Notes: a model not told the origin generated them from the letters alone. A stretch of 64,000 nucleotides of DNA from G036327475 sp036327475 (GCF_036327475.1 NZ_CP132913.1:1-64000), one strand, 5' to 3'; counted from the stretch's first letter, positions 17,953-28,593 are shown. Made by a program: numbers and translations.

Positions 17953-18169
17953 CAGCTCCAGTAGAAGAATGGGTAATCACAGGCGATCACAATGCATTTA
18001 TCGCCGAGCTGGAAAACGCCAAAGCGGCAGATATCAGTATTGATGTTGTTGTTTTTCATTACGCCGCTGATACGGACTTCAATGTGACTACACGACAAGC
18101 TCTCCACGAACTGTCGGGCAAGCTGATTAACAAAGAGAGATACAACATAGCAAACGACCGAGGCCGCTA
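17953..18169. other. Decayed DNA after rplQ
   Basis: A plus-strand open run from about 17960 to 18180 encodes about 70 residues without recognisable homology. In E. coli zntR and arfA lie between rplQ and mscL; I see no trace of them. Part of this stretch may be the lost C-terminus of the receptor remnant on the opposite strand. Confidence 0.35.
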
Positions 18170-19530
18170 TGATAGTAATTATCTTCGATAATGGCATGCG
18201 TATAGCGCTTTTCGCGCTTATGGAGCCGCGGCAGTTTTGTAACTGGAAGACAGAGGTATAATTGTCGTAGGCCGAGCAGTTTTCAACAATGTTATACACC
18301 AAATCCGCATGGGGTGAAGTATGTGTTTTTCTCCATATTGTAGGTCATGGCGCCAATGCACCAGTTGGTATAACGGGCGCCAATAATCAGGTTTAGCGGA
18401 TCAGATAATGAAACGCGGGTGACTCCGCACAGCGGTTTCATGTAGGTTTTATCATTCTACGTGACGGTCTGTTTGGCCCCATTGGATTTCTGGGAAATTG
18501 CCGTCATAATCGTAGAAATTCCCTAGTTCGTAGGGATGAATATTGGTCAAGGTGTCGTTCAGGTGGCGGTTGGTTTGCCAACTGAAGCTGCCTCTCCCAG
18601 CATCGCGGCATGCTGACGTCACAATAGTTCATCCACTTTGCGATCGCCCATGTTTCAGCCCGTTCCGCCGACATAGTCAGCGCCATAGTTGCTATGGTGG
18701 CCGACTAATTGTCCGGTTTCTCTGTTGACTGCCGCGTCCAGATACGTCGTTTGGCCCAAATTTGGTATTGGTATGGGTGGGCGTTTAGCGGGGCTTGCCA
18801 ATTTTCAGTGAAACGCTGGGTAAAAGTGATGAAAACTTATTGACTGCTTTATCCTTGTAGGCCAAATCCGGCGCGGTGCTGTGAGCTCGGTCATAATGCC
18901 TGGGCTGCCATCGTTATTCCAGCGCGGCAAACCTGCCCAGGTCTAGCATTGGTATTGATACGCTGTATCCGGCGGTGAGACTCGTAGAGTCGCTCAGATC
19001 GGCATCAATGATGTCTGAGAAGAAAGTTTTCTTAATTGCTGCAGCGATCGGGCCACGAGTCGTTATCCTGATAGCCGGCCACGGCTGCGCACGTTGCCGC
19101 TTTCAGTAAGAAGGTGTTGCAGAACAGCCACATACCGTTTCTTGTCCCAGCCGCCGTATTCCGCGGTAAGTAGCTTTTAAATTCACGACTTGTCGCATGT
19201 TTTCGCACTAATTGAGTGGTCGCGAGCCAATCCTAACAGCTTCCTGCCATATCATCACACCACTCAGCGAATGGAGCCGTTAATCCGCCATCCGCTGTTG
19301 GCTGATGATGCTGACCAACTACGGAATGTCACATCATCGGAATTTTGGTACTGCTGGTCGTGGTTGGTACGCTGTAATCCTGATTTTGTCTGTACGCTGC
19401 CGCGTCAGCATCGGCGGTCCCTTTTACAGCAATGGTTCCTTCAGTGCTGTCGATAGCGGCGCTTGGCATCAATGCCGAGGTAATGGACGGCGGCAGAATT
19501 ATGATGGCCACGCCTCATTGATGAATCATT
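18170..19530 (-). pseudogene. fhuE: TonB-dependent siderophore receptor remnant (FhuE-like)
   Basis: Minus-strand fragments follow E. coli FhuE (outer membrane receptor for coprogen and rhodotorulic acid) in order: QDYSVPTTTSSTK (about 19380), KHATSREFK (about 19195), YQDNDSWPDR (about 19060), GLPRWNNDGS-type sequence near 18930, QRFTENWQAPLNA (about 18820), SVGKPTAT-type mid-barrel pieces near 18570, TRVSLSDPLNLIIGARYTNW (about 18400-18350) and SAYDNYTSVFQLQN (about 18270). Many stops and frameshifts are present, much of the plug is deleted, and the last third is missing. The locus is outside the usual fhuE context, so it may have been an acquired receptor. Confidence 0.8.
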
Positions 19531-19799
19531 AGCGAACATTATTTCCCCCTATCTAATTTTCGTCAGGCGGCATCAAGATGATGCTAATTCTGTAAACGCT
19601 TCGACAAGTGACATGGCCGTAACCGCGCGTGGTGGTTACCTAGTGGTTGCCAACATGAGCTCTTTAGGTTTGTGCGATAGACAATGTCGTGAGTGGCCAG
19701 TAGAGGATGAGTGTGTGATCAATGGGTAAGTCGCAGCCACTCTGTCGCGCCAAACTATCTGAGGTAATAGTATGGGTATTGTGGACGACTGAGCCGAAC
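19531..19799. other. Decayed spacer, nothing recognised
   Basis: Between the receptor and mscL remnants neither strand shows a recognisable fragment. Confidence 0.35.
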
Positions 19800-20118
19800 A
19801 TCATATACCACAAGCGCAGCGGGCGTCTGTTAATAAATTCAATGATACAAAACACGGCAAAAGGCTACGATGATAAAATCATATCTTGCAGGAACACCTA
19901 CATGATCACCGCCGGAATGTCTTCCTGCATGGCGTGAGCACCCAATATTAATTGCTTAGAATCAATCCCGCTGATCGGCAAGCCAATCGGTGGCATGGTG
20001 ACGTTGGTCACTAAAGAGGAGACGCTTTTACCAAAAGCGACACCGATGATAATATCGACTGCCATGTGATCACGTTTCCACGCATCGCGAATTTGCGGAA
20101 TTCTTATAAGAAACTCAT
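19800..20118 (-). pseudogene. mscL: Large-conductance mechanosensitive channel remnant
   Basis: MscL is a homopentameric inner-membrane emergency valve against hypo-osmotic shock. The minus strand reads MSFL then a stop, then EFRKFAMRGNV, a frameshift, and AVDIIIGVAFGKSVSSLVTN (TM1), MPPIGLPISGIDSKQL, DIPAVIM, and beyond further breaks FAVFCIIEFINR (TM2). The in-frame stop at codon 5, frameshifts and the altered pore region mean no channel. Position next to trkA is as in E. coli. Confidence 0.85.
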
Positions 20119-20224
20119 AGAATTGCTCCATCATTTGTGAATGAACTAAAGCTAACAAAGGATGAATGATTTATGAGGGGGATATTTTCGAATAGGCCTT
20201 TGATATGTCAACGCTTAAAGGAAA

Positions 20225-21150
20225 AGGGACTGGATTGGAACAGTTGCTCTACATTGCTGACAAACTTTTATCGGTCAGGAACATGAACACATGGTCGCCC
20301 TGCTCGATACGGCTGTTTCGACGTGGCCTGCAGTGGAGAAATAGCGATGTCGATAACGCCGTCCTGCACTAGATCCATATAGACGCGCCACTGGATAGAC
20401 GCGCCACTGGATAAATGACAAAACGTCGATCTGCTCAATATGCTCCTGCGCCAGTAGCTCCTGATCGGAGACATCGCAATAAAGGGCGTAGTATCGCCGC
20501 CGTTCCTCCAACTCCGCAGGACCTGCCCTTGATCACGCTCCATTAGCTTTACGTTGTGATCTTTTCCAGCCAATAAGTCAGGCCGGCGCCGATATTACCA
20601 CCGCTGATAATCATAATGTGTTTAGCGCGGATGTGCTGCGAGGCAACCACGACAATACCTCATCGCTTCCCTTAATAATTGTCGAACCCTGCTGGCGGGT
20701 TGGCCGGTTCTGGCGGAGAGTTGCTGCGACGCGCGTTTCGATGTGCGGCATGTGTTCGCGCATGGAAGAGAGGGTTTCGGCGACATTGACCATCTGCAGG
20801 GTGCCGAGATACTCAATTAGTTTATAGATGTTATTGGTGACCAGTTGCTCAGGGGTATTAAATGATCAATGGGCACCGCTTCCGGCGAAAACAGTCGCTC
20901 CGCTTCGCAGACATAATCGTGGGAACGGATGTGGGTGATACGGTTGGGGTTTGAACCGCGTATAGGCCATTTGATAGACAATCACATTGGTTTCATCGGA
21001 GTTGATGACCGCTACTAGCATATTGGCATCCGTCACCCAAGCATCGCGCAGAACCCACGGATGGGATCCGTACCCTTGGATCGCGCGCAGATCAAACTCA
21101 TTCTGCAATTAATGATGATAGTTAAGGATGATAGTTTTCCAGGCGCGCCG
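20225..21150 (-). pseudogene. trkA: Trk potassium uptake regulator remnant
   Basis: TrkA is the NAD-binding peripheral subunit of the TrkG/H potassium transporters. Minus-strand fragments in E. coli order: QNEFDLRAIQGYGSHPWVLR and DANMLVAVINSDETNV (about 21108-20960), STMREHMPHIETRVAA in a mutated form (about 20780-20730), GGNIGAGLTYWLEK (about 20600), ERDQGQVL, QELLAQEHIEQIDVLSF, VIDIAISPLQAT and finally RIEQGDHVFMFLTDKS (about 20310-20270). Stops, frameshifts and large deletions are spread along the gene, and a 16-bp tandem duplication lies within it. Confidence 0.85.
20381..20412 (+). repeat. 16-bp tandem duplication in trkA remnant
   Basis: AGACGCGCCACTGGAT at 20381-20396 is repeated exactly at 20397-20412. 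Confidence 0.95.
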
Positions 21151-21199
21151 TTAGCGGGCGCACGCTTCCATTATTATGCCCTGTCATAGGGCTGCATCC

Positions 21200-22208
21200 T
21201 TTTCATCTTAACGTAAAGAAACCATCGCCCGATGCCAGCAACGGAACCAGGAGCTGCAGTATCGCCTGTTTCCTGCAATCGGGCTAGAAAAGCAGCGATT
21301 TGACCGCGGTTTTCCTTCAGAGAATTGAACAGGTGGCATATAGCAAGGCGATATCCCTGTCGCGGCGCAGTCATTTGATATTCGGATGCCGGTGTGTAAC
21401 GCCTGTTGCGGAGCGGGGCGCATCCAGCGGAATGCGATCGAAAAGCCGATTATCGCACCAGTCTTCCGGTGTACGCCCGTCGCCAATGATGACTCCGCTT
21501 GCATGCTAAGCCGCTGCAGATTGTCATGGATTCGTGCCACGCGCCGCCCGCCTGTATCCACCGCGGTAACTCGTGCCGCTGGCGCGATCTTACAAAAGAT
21601 GGGTGGTCTTACCATCGGGTCGGTGCACAGATCAAGGATGCCTCGCCGTCCTGCGGTGCCAGCAGCAAGGGCAAGCTCTGTGCTGGTGCATCCCGCACCA
21701 TTACTCAGCTTCGATCGAAGCTGGGCAGACGGCGGACGTTGGTTGTTGGCGTCGATTATCTGCGCATACTGCGCCGGCCAGAATCCGTTTTTACGGCCAG
21801 GCAGGATGGATGTGGCGGATTTCCAGTTGCGCAGCCTCGACCAGAAACGCTGCCGCTGGTGTTGGAGCTGACGCAACACGCCATTAATCGATCCCTTAAG
21901 CGGCGGCCGTTTCAGCATCACCGATACCGTTTGCGCCAGCGCGGCATGGGCAAGGATGCTGGCGTAGATCAACTGATACAAACCGACTATGGGCAGGTAA
22001 TGAACCGGCCGCTATTTACCGGTCAACGGTTTTCAGCTGGCGCATGATCCATTCCAATTGCAGCAGGACGCGCATAATACCGAAACAGAGCTCCTGCACA
22101 AGGACGCCTGTAACGGCGGCAACAACAGGCGCTGAGAGACTGACCTTGCTCCAGCACCTGTTCTGCCACCTTGGCGGCTATAACGCGGAGATTATAGTGT
22201 GTTTTCAT
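21200..22208 (-). pseudogene. rsmB: 16S rRNA m5C967 methyltransferase remnant
   Basis: RsmB (Sun) methylates C967 of 16S rRNA. The frame opens MKTHYNLRVIAAKVAEQVLE (22208), continues in shifted frames with YQLIYASILAHAALAQTV, RPPLKGSINGVLRQLQ, IDANNQRPP, and the SAM-binding region appears as ILDLCTDPMVRP where ILDLCAAPGGKT is expected. The DAPCSATGV motif survives only in mutated form and the C-terminus reads WFLYVKMKR. A long minus-strand frame (21208-21981) persists, but it merges several frames of the gene. In E. coli order it precedes fmt-def. Confidence 0.85.
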
Positions 22209-22283
22209 AGCGTACCGAGCCATGAAGGCCCTCGTCATATAACCGGTGGCCACCGACGCCGGTTCACACCCTTCAGGCGAAGA

Positions 22284-23234
22284 TCAATCCAGAAGCGTAC
22301 CTGGAATAAACCATTCGCGGCGTGAATTGAGTAAATCCTGAACCGGTATCGCCTTTTTACCTGCCGGCTGCAACTGTGTGAGCGTTAGTATGCCCTGGCC
22401 AGTGGCGATGTGAATACCAGCCTTGTCCGCAGCCACAATGGTGCCTGGCGCACATGACGCCATCTGCCTGGCGCCTACGCTTGCGGCCAAAACTTTGATT
22501 TGCTGCCCCGCTAGCAAAAAATAGCTGATGGGCCAGGGGTTGAAGGCGCGGATACAGCGCTCAAGCCGCGCCGCGGGCAGACGCCAGTCGAGCCAGGCTT
22601 CGTCTTTGCTGAGTTTGTCTGCATAGGTCGCGAGCGCGTTGTTTTGTGGCTTGGCTGCGGTGCGGCCGGCGGCAAGTTTCTCAAGTGTGGACAATAGGGC
22701 GCTCGGTCCGATTTGCGCCAATTTGTCATGCAGCGAGGCACTGGTGTCGTTTGGCTCAATAATACAGGTTGTCTTATGCAGCATGGCGCCGGTATCGAGG
22801 CCGGCATCCATCTGTATGATCGTTACGCCGGTTCGGTCGTCGCCGGCCCACAATGCTCGCTGAATCGGTGCCGGCCCGCGCCATCGCGGTAATAGTGACC
22901 CATGAACGTTAATGCAGCCAAGGCGCGGTAGGTCCAGAACCGCCTGAGGAAGGATTAGGCCATAGGCTACCACCACCATAATATCCGCCTTCAAGGCAGC
23001 CACCCACCCTTGCCCTTCGGGTCTGCGCAGCGAAGACGGTTGAAATACCGGAAGGCTGTGCCGCTCCGCCAACTGTTTGACCGGGCTGGGCGTCAATCGG
23101 TTGCCGCGTCCGGCAGGCCGGTCCGGCTGGGTGAAAACGCCGACCACCTGATGTTGGGCGCGAATCAGCGTGTCCAAATGGCGCGCGGCAAAATCCGGCG
23201 TACCGGCGAAGATAATACGTAAAGAGTTGGACAG
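22284..23234 (-). CDS. fmt: Methionyl-tRNA formyltransferase
   Basis: Fmt formylates initiator Met-tRNA using 10-formyl-tetrahydrofolate. The N-terminal Rossmann domain has SLRIIFAGTPDFAARHL. The catalytic triad is present: Asn and His in CINVHGSLLPRWRG (about residues 105-118) and Asp in QMDAGLDTG (about 143-151). The C-terminal tRNA-binding domain ends REWFIPGTLLD. Homology extends upstream of the first ATG-like codons; the best start is CTG at 23234 (CTG TCC AAC TCT), with AGGA six bases upstream, giving 316 residues. E. coli uses GTG at this place. It follows def by 8 bp in a def-fmt operon. Confidence 0.93.
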   Translation of the reverse strand: MSNSLRIIFAGTPDFAARHLDTLIRAQHQVVGVFTQPDRPAGRGNRLTPSPVKQLAERHSLPVFQPSSLRRPEGQGWVAALKADIMVVVAYGLILPQAVLDLPRLGCINVHGSLLPRWRGPAPIQRALWAGDDRTGVTIIQMDAGLDTGAMLHKTTCIIEPNDTSASLHDKLAQIGPSALLSTLEKLAAGRTAAKPQNNALATYADKLSKDEAWLDWRLPAARLERCIRAFNPWPISYFLLAGQQIKVLAASVGARQMASCAPGTIVAADKAGIHIATGQGILTLTQLQPAGKKAIPVQDLLNSRREWFIPGTLLD

Positions 23235-23242
23235 GATGATTC

Positions 23243-23767
23243 CTATGGCGCTTGGGTTACTTTTGTGCGTGTCATACGCGCCAGTTTTTCCATTTTTTGA
23301 CGAATTCGCTGACGTTTTAGCGGCGAGAGATAATCAACAAACAGCTTGCCGACCAGATGATCCATCTCGTGCTGGATACAGATTGCCAGCAGATCGTCCG
23401 CATCCAGCTCGAAGCTGTTGCCGTCGTGATCCAGTGCCTGCACTCTCACTTTCTCCGCCCGTAGTACGAAGCCTCGCTGATTGGGAATCGACAGACAGCC
23501 TTCATCAATGCCGGTTTCGCCGCTTTTTTCCATAAGTTTGGGGTTGATCAGCACTAGGCGCTGATCGCGGTTTTCCGAGATATCAATAACGATGATCCGC
23601 TGGTGGATATTAACCTGGGTGGCAGCTAGGCCGATTCCCTTCTCGGCGTACATCGTTTCAAACATATTACACACAATACGGCGGATGGCGTCATTGACAT
23701 CAGCGACAGGTTTGGCAACTTTACGCAACCGCTCATCGGGATAATGTAACACCTGCAATAATGACAT
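23243..23767 (-). CDS. def: Peptide deformylase
   Basis: Def removes the formyl group placed by Fmt. All three metal-binding and catalytic motifs are intact: GIGLAATQV (about residues 44-52), EGCLSIP (about 89-95) and QHEMDHL (about 132-138). I start it at ATG 23767 (MSLLQVLHYPDERLRKVAKP), which matches the family; six codons further upstream are open but unsupported. 174 residues compared with 169 in E. coli. Co-transcribed with fmt. Confidence 0.97.
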   Translation of the reverse strand: MSLLQVLHYPDERLRKVAKPVADVNDAIRRIVCNMFETMYAEKGIGLAATQVNIHQRIIVIDISENRDQRLVLINPKLMEKSGETGIDEGCLSIPNQRGFVLRAEKVRVQALDHDGNSFELDADDLLAICIQHEMDHLVGKLFVDYLSPLKRQRIRQKMEKLARMTRTKVTQAP

Positions 23768-23943
23768 AGTGGTCTGAATCTGCATCTGAGTATGAAACGA
23801 TATTTATCCCCATTCTAGACATTTCTAGGGCTGATTGACAGCATTGGACGAGAAATGTCCCGGCGTTGGTCAATCGCTAACTCAGGAAAGGGAGAAATAC
23901 TGTTGAGCGAAATACGGCTGCGCATGGCAGCGTAAGGAGGGTA

Positions 23944-23985
23944 AACAGCGCTCTGGCCAGATTATTCCCTGGCCAGAGCGCTGTT
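23944..23985. repeat. Perfect 17-bp inverted repeat between def and dprA
   Basis: AACAGCGCTCTGGCCAG (23944-23960) and its exact reverse complement (23969-23985) flank an 8-base spacer. It lies between the divergent def and dprA genes. No T run follows on either side, so a standard terminator is unlikely. Confidence 0.9.
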
Positions 23986-24029
23986 AAATGCGTTTTAACC
24001 TCGCGACAACATCAGCGCTATCATTGCTG

Positions 24030-24535
24030 TTCGCCAAGTGAATTGGAGAATGCGCGCCGCTGTTGGCAATGCATTTTCCCTTTCGTAACCGCTTGATAAG
24101 CGTGTTAAGCTCGGGGTATTAGTGGTTGAGGTGGCAATAAAGTGGTTGGTCATGCTGCTCTGTGCTCTGGATCAGGGACGAGAGATCTTTGCTTTGCTAG
24201 GCTCGCTGGACAGCGCGTCCAGCGCCAGTATTGGCTTATCCAGCATGGCGCAATGCTTATCCCCTGGGGGGGAGATATTTGAACACCTGTACAGTGACTT
24301 GAAATGGCTGACGCCGAAATAAGACGGAAATTATTTCTACACCAGAATGCGAAGTTAAATTTGCCATTTGCCGATGTGTGGGCTAACGTAGAGGACGAGG
24401 TTACATCTGTGACGTCGTTGCTGAGCGTACCGGCCAGCCTGCGCCAGGGGTGGTAGTGAAATTGCTCTGGAGTTAGCAGGATGGATCGCAGTTGTACCCG
24501 GCGGCTATGTCCAATTAAGGAGGGCAGGCCATGTT
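24030..24535 (+). pseudogene. dprA: DNA processing protein DprA (Smf) remnant
   Basis: DprA loads RecA on incoming single-stranded DNA. Only the second half is recognisable: FPFRNRLISVLSSG and, after a shift, VVEVAIKW, CALDQGREIFALLGSLDSAS (the DprA Rossmann core), EIFEHLYSDLKWLTPK, then VEDEVTSV, AERTGQPAPG and ELAGWIAVVPGGYVQLRRAG (C-terminal winged helix) in three frames. The N-terminal half is gone. As in E. coli it is divergent from def and precedes smg. Confidence 0.85.
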
Positions 24536-24752
24536 CGACGTGCTAATGTATTTGTTTGAAACCTACATCCACAATGCAGTCGACATGCGCGCGGATCAGG
24601 ATAAATTGACCGATGACATCACACGAGCTGGCCTTCACACGATGATATTTATAATGCGTTAAACTGGCTGAAGAAACTGGCTGGTTTGCAGAACGGGCAG
24701 AGCAGAACTTTTTCGCTGGATGCCGATCCGGCTGCCATGTGTATCTATAATA
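24531..24752 (+). pseudogene. smg: Smg remnant, truncated and fused to the yrdD remnant
   Basis: ATG at 24531 after AAGGAGGG opens MFDVLMYLFETYIHNAVDM, the standard Smg (DUF494) start. A frameshift near 24640 breaks the gene; the sequence continues YNALNWLKKLAG and SLDADPAAMCIYN in another frame and then jumps directly into YrdD-like sequence. The C-terminal half of Smg is deleted. Confidence 0.85.
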
Positions 24753-24923
24753 AAGTTCTATCCCATCTATAAATATGCGTTAAATAATCAGACCGTGGCG
24801 GGAATATGCATGTATTGTCATTCCCCGCTGTTAATGGAGATAAATACCGTTCGCAGAGCAAAGCGGTTTTGTGCCGATAAAGGCTGCGGCAAGCCGGTAG
24901 CAACAAACGATGATGAAGAATGA
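24753..24923 (+). pseudogene. yrdD: YrdD zinc-ribbon protein remnant (C-terminus only)
   Basis: Only the last zinc ribbon of this topoisomerase-I-tail-like protein remains: YALNNQTVAGICMYCHSPLL and KRFCADKGCGKPV, with the two CxxC-type pairs. The first three zinc ribbons are deleted. The deletion joins this piece to smg. The tsaC start lies inside its last codons. Confidence 0.8.
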
Positions 24924-25485
24924 AACTTCATTGCTTGACCTGGCAAATGTAGTGACGGCGCTGCACCAGCAGCAGGTTATCGCTTATCCGACAGAGGCCG
25001 TGTTTGGGTTAGGTTGCGATCCGAACAGCGAAAACGCGATTCAGGCGCTGCTTAAGCTAAAACAACGTTCGTGGCAAAAAGGGTTGATCCTGGTTGCCGC
25101 GCATTACGCCCAGCTCACGGATTATATTGACGACAGCGCGTTGGATAATGCCGCGCGGGAGCGGATGTTCGCCTGTTGGCCGGGCCCCGTTACTTGGGTG
25201 GTACCGGCCCGCCCCACAACACCGCGTTGGTTAATGGGGCGACACGCATCACTGGCGGTACGCGTCAGTGCATTTGAACCGGTACGGCGTCTTTGCCTAG
25301 CTTTCGGCAGGCCGCTTGTGTCCACCAGCGCCAATTTGACCGGGTTGCCGCCGGCGCATACCGCCGATGAAGTGCGTGAGCAATTAGGCGCCGCTTTTCC
25401 GGTGCTAGACCAAGCGGTAGAGGGGCGGCGCAATCCTTCTGAAATTCACGATGCCCTAAGCGGCGAATTAATCCGCCAGAACTGA
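24910..25485 (+). CDS. tsaC: Threonylcarbamoyl-AMP synthase
   Basis: TsaC makes threonylcarbamoyl-AMP from Thr, bicarbonate and ATP for the t6A modification of ANN-decoding tRNAs. 191 residues with the YrdC fold: QQVIAYPTEAVFGLGCDP (about 20-37), LKLKQRSWQKGLILVA with the conserved KxR-like motif, and PLVSTSANLTGLP (about 138-150). Two ATG codons in a row at 24910 serve as start; no good SD is seen and the start is embedded in the yrdD remnant, so the old transcript from dprA-smg-yrdD must be replaced or still run through. aroE follows after 19 bp. Confidence 0.95.
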   Translation: MMKNETSLLDLANVVTALHQQQVIAYPTEAVFGLGCDPNSENAIQALLKLKQRSWQKGLILVAAHYAQLTDYIDDSALDNAARERMFACWPGPVTWVVPARPTTPRWLMGRHASLAVRVSAFEPVRRLCLAFGRPLVSTSANLTGLPPAHTADEVREQLGAAFPVLDQAVEGRRNPSEIHDALSGELIRQN

Positions 25486-25504
25486 CCATCACCAGAGTGA
25501 CACT

Positions 25505-26323
25505 ATGGATACCTACGCCGTTTTTGGTAACCCGATTAAACATAGTCTGTCACCGCGCATTCATGCACTCTTTGCCGCTGAAACCGGTCTAGCTCATCCT
25601 TATGGTCGTGTGTTAGCGCCGCTGGACGGTTTTGAACAAACGCTACGGCGGTTTTTCGACGAGGGAGGAGTGGGGGCGAATATTACCCTGCCGTTTAAAG
25701 AACGTGCGTTTTCGCTGTGCGATCAGCTCAGCGAGCGTGGGTCTTTGGCTGGGGCGGTGAACACTATCAAGAAACTACCGGACGGGGCATTACTGGGGGA
25801 CAACACCGACGGCATCGGGTTGGTTAGCGATTTGCAGCGTCTCGCTCTATTGCGCCAAGACAGCCGAGTGCTGTTAGTGGGCGCCGGCGGCGCGGCGCGG
25901 GGGGTTATTTTACCGCTACTGGCCTACGGCTGCAAAGTGGCGCTGACCAACCGCTCTTTCCACCGCGCACAAGAGCTGGTGGAACTTTACCATCACGTCG
26001 GCAATATTAGTGCGCTGCCACTAGAGCACCTCGACACACCGGACTACGACCTAATCATTAATGCGACATCCACCGGGGTGCAGGGGGGTATCCCGCTGCT
26101 GCCGGCTTCCGTCATTACGCCGGCGGTGTGCTGCTACGATATGTTTTATCAGCAATGCGAAACGCCATTCATCGCCTGGTGTCGTAGGCAGGGTGTGCTG
26201 CACTGCGCCGATGGGCTCGGCATGTTGGTGGGTCAGGCGGCGTCGGCCTTCTTCATATGGCATGGCGTATTGCCCTCGGTTTTGTCGGTGCTGGAAACCC
26301 TGCGGGCGGAGTTGGACGCATGA
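25505..26323 (+). CDS. aroE: Shikimate dehydrogenase
   Basis: AroE reduces 3-dehydroshikimate with NADPH. 272 residues as in E. coli. The substrate site reads GNPIKHSLSPRIH and NITLPFKERAF with the catalytic Lys (about residue 65), and DNTDGIG carries the catalytic Asp (about 102). The NADP-binding glycine loop is VGAGGAARGV (about 127-136), and NATSTGVQG follows. It is in tandem with tsaC, as in E. coli. Confidence 0.97.
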   Translation: MDTYAVFGNPIKHSLSPRIHALFAAETGLAHPYGRVLAPLDGFEQTLRRFFDEGGVGANITLPFKERAFSLCDQLSERGSLAGAVNTIKKLPDGALLGDNTDGIGLVSDLQRLALLRQDSRVLLVGAGGAARGVILPLLAYGCKVALTNRSFHRAQELVELYHHVGNISALPLEHLDTPDYDLIINATSTGVQGGIPLLPASVITPAVCCYDMFYQQCETPFIAWCRRQGVLHCADGLGMLVGQAASAFFIWHGVLPSVLSVLETLRAELDA

Positions 26324-26425
26324 ACTAGGCGATACATTTCTCGGATCTGGAGTGCCAAATCAGCGCGAGCTAGTTATATGGCCGCTCCCGTCCGCGATTG
26401 CTCAGGGGATAAATATTGACGGCTA
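26321..26425 (+). pseudogene. yrdB: YrdB remnant
   Basis: The ATG at 26321 overlaps the aroE stop (ATGA). The frame reads MN, a TAG stop, then AIHFSDLE, matching the E. coli YrdB start MNQAIQFPD with the Gln codon mutated to TAG. Homology fades after about 40 bp. In E. coli yrdB also overlaps the aroE end. Confidence 0.7.
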
Positions 26426-26730
26426 ATGCTGCTTAGCCTAGATGTTGGTATGTGTCCATTGTTTGGAGTCTGAATTGGAGTCTGAAAGCGTTTTAAGGCC
26501 AGCGGTATCCAAAAAGTTACGCCTAAAATACCAGATCGCGCGATGATAATAAATCACGTCATTCTACAGATGGAGATAGCCATATATGTAAGCGTTTATC
26601 GGGCGCCGCCGGGCTTCCAGTGCTAATGACAACCTCATCATTGATAACGGCGCCATCCAGAACAATGTTCCCCATAAGATCAAAGCGGAAGGGATAAAGT
26701 AAGCAGTCAGTTGCAAAAAATCAAAAAGGC
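26426..26730. other. Spacer before the rRNA promoters
   Basis: In E. coli yrdA lies here; I see no yrdA fragment. A 12-bp tandem duplication (TTGGAGTCTGAA at 26463-26474 and 26475-26486) is present. The part near 26690-26730 is A-rich (GTTGCAAAAAATCAAAAAGG) and could act as an UP element for the rRNA P1 promoter. Confidence 0.45.
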
Positions 26731-26767
26731 TTGTGTAATAAATTCAGCTCCCTCCACTCCCTATAAT
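26731..26767 (+). promoter_or_regulatory. rRNA operon P1 promoter with abnormal spacing
   Basis: TTGTGT (26731-26736) and TATAATGCGCCTCC (-10 at 26762-26767 plus the GC-rich discriminator) correspond to the E. coli rrn P1 hexamers. The gap is 25 bp here instead of 16, apparently through extra CTCCCTCCA-like sequence. No better -35 hexamer lies 16-18 bp upstream of the -10. P1 may be weak or inactive. Confidence 0.6.
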
Positions 26768-26848
26768 GCGCCTCCACTGACCGGGAGCAGTCGTTGCGAC
26801 TTACCGGCTCAGCCAGAGGCAAGCGGTCCACGAAGGTTAAATAAAAGC

Positions 26849-26876
26849 TTGACTCTGCAGCGGAAAAGCGTAGTAT
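26849..26876 (+). promoter_or_regulatory. rRNA operon P2 promoter
   Basis: TTGACT (26849-26854), 16 bp spacer, TAGTAT (26871-26876). The context GCTTGACTCTGCAGCGG is almost identical to E. coli rrn P2, whose -10 is TATTAT. P2 lies about 176 bp before the 16S gene. Confidence 0.75.
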
Positions 26877-26916
26877 ACGCCACTTGTACCGGTAGAGGAA
26901 TTACCCTCCCGGACAC

Positions 26917-26927
26917 GCTCTTTAACA
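26917..26927 (+). promoter_or_regulatory. rRNA leader boxA antiterminator
   Basis: GCTCTTTAACA, the exact boxA core recognised by NusB-S10, is followed by a boxC-like TCTGTGTGGGC at 26940-26950. These let RNA polymerase read through the rRNA operon. Confidence 0.85.
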
Positions 26928-27051
26928 ATTTATCAGACAATCTGTGTGGGCACTCATAAGACAGTATCGATACACGAAATATCAAGTCTTGAAGAGTGAA
27001 CAACGAATATTCATAGGAATACCAGTTTTAATTCTTTGAGCATCAAGCTTT

Positions 27052-28593
<1,542 letters not shown>

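Noticed and set aside
17960..18180. Open plus-strand frame after rplQ considered as a small gene
   Set aside because: No SD, no recognised motif, and it is opposite to a decayed receptor gene.
21499..22047. 182-codon plus-strand frame in the rsmB region
   Set aside because: Runs antisense to recognisable RsmB fragments and has no protein-like motifs.
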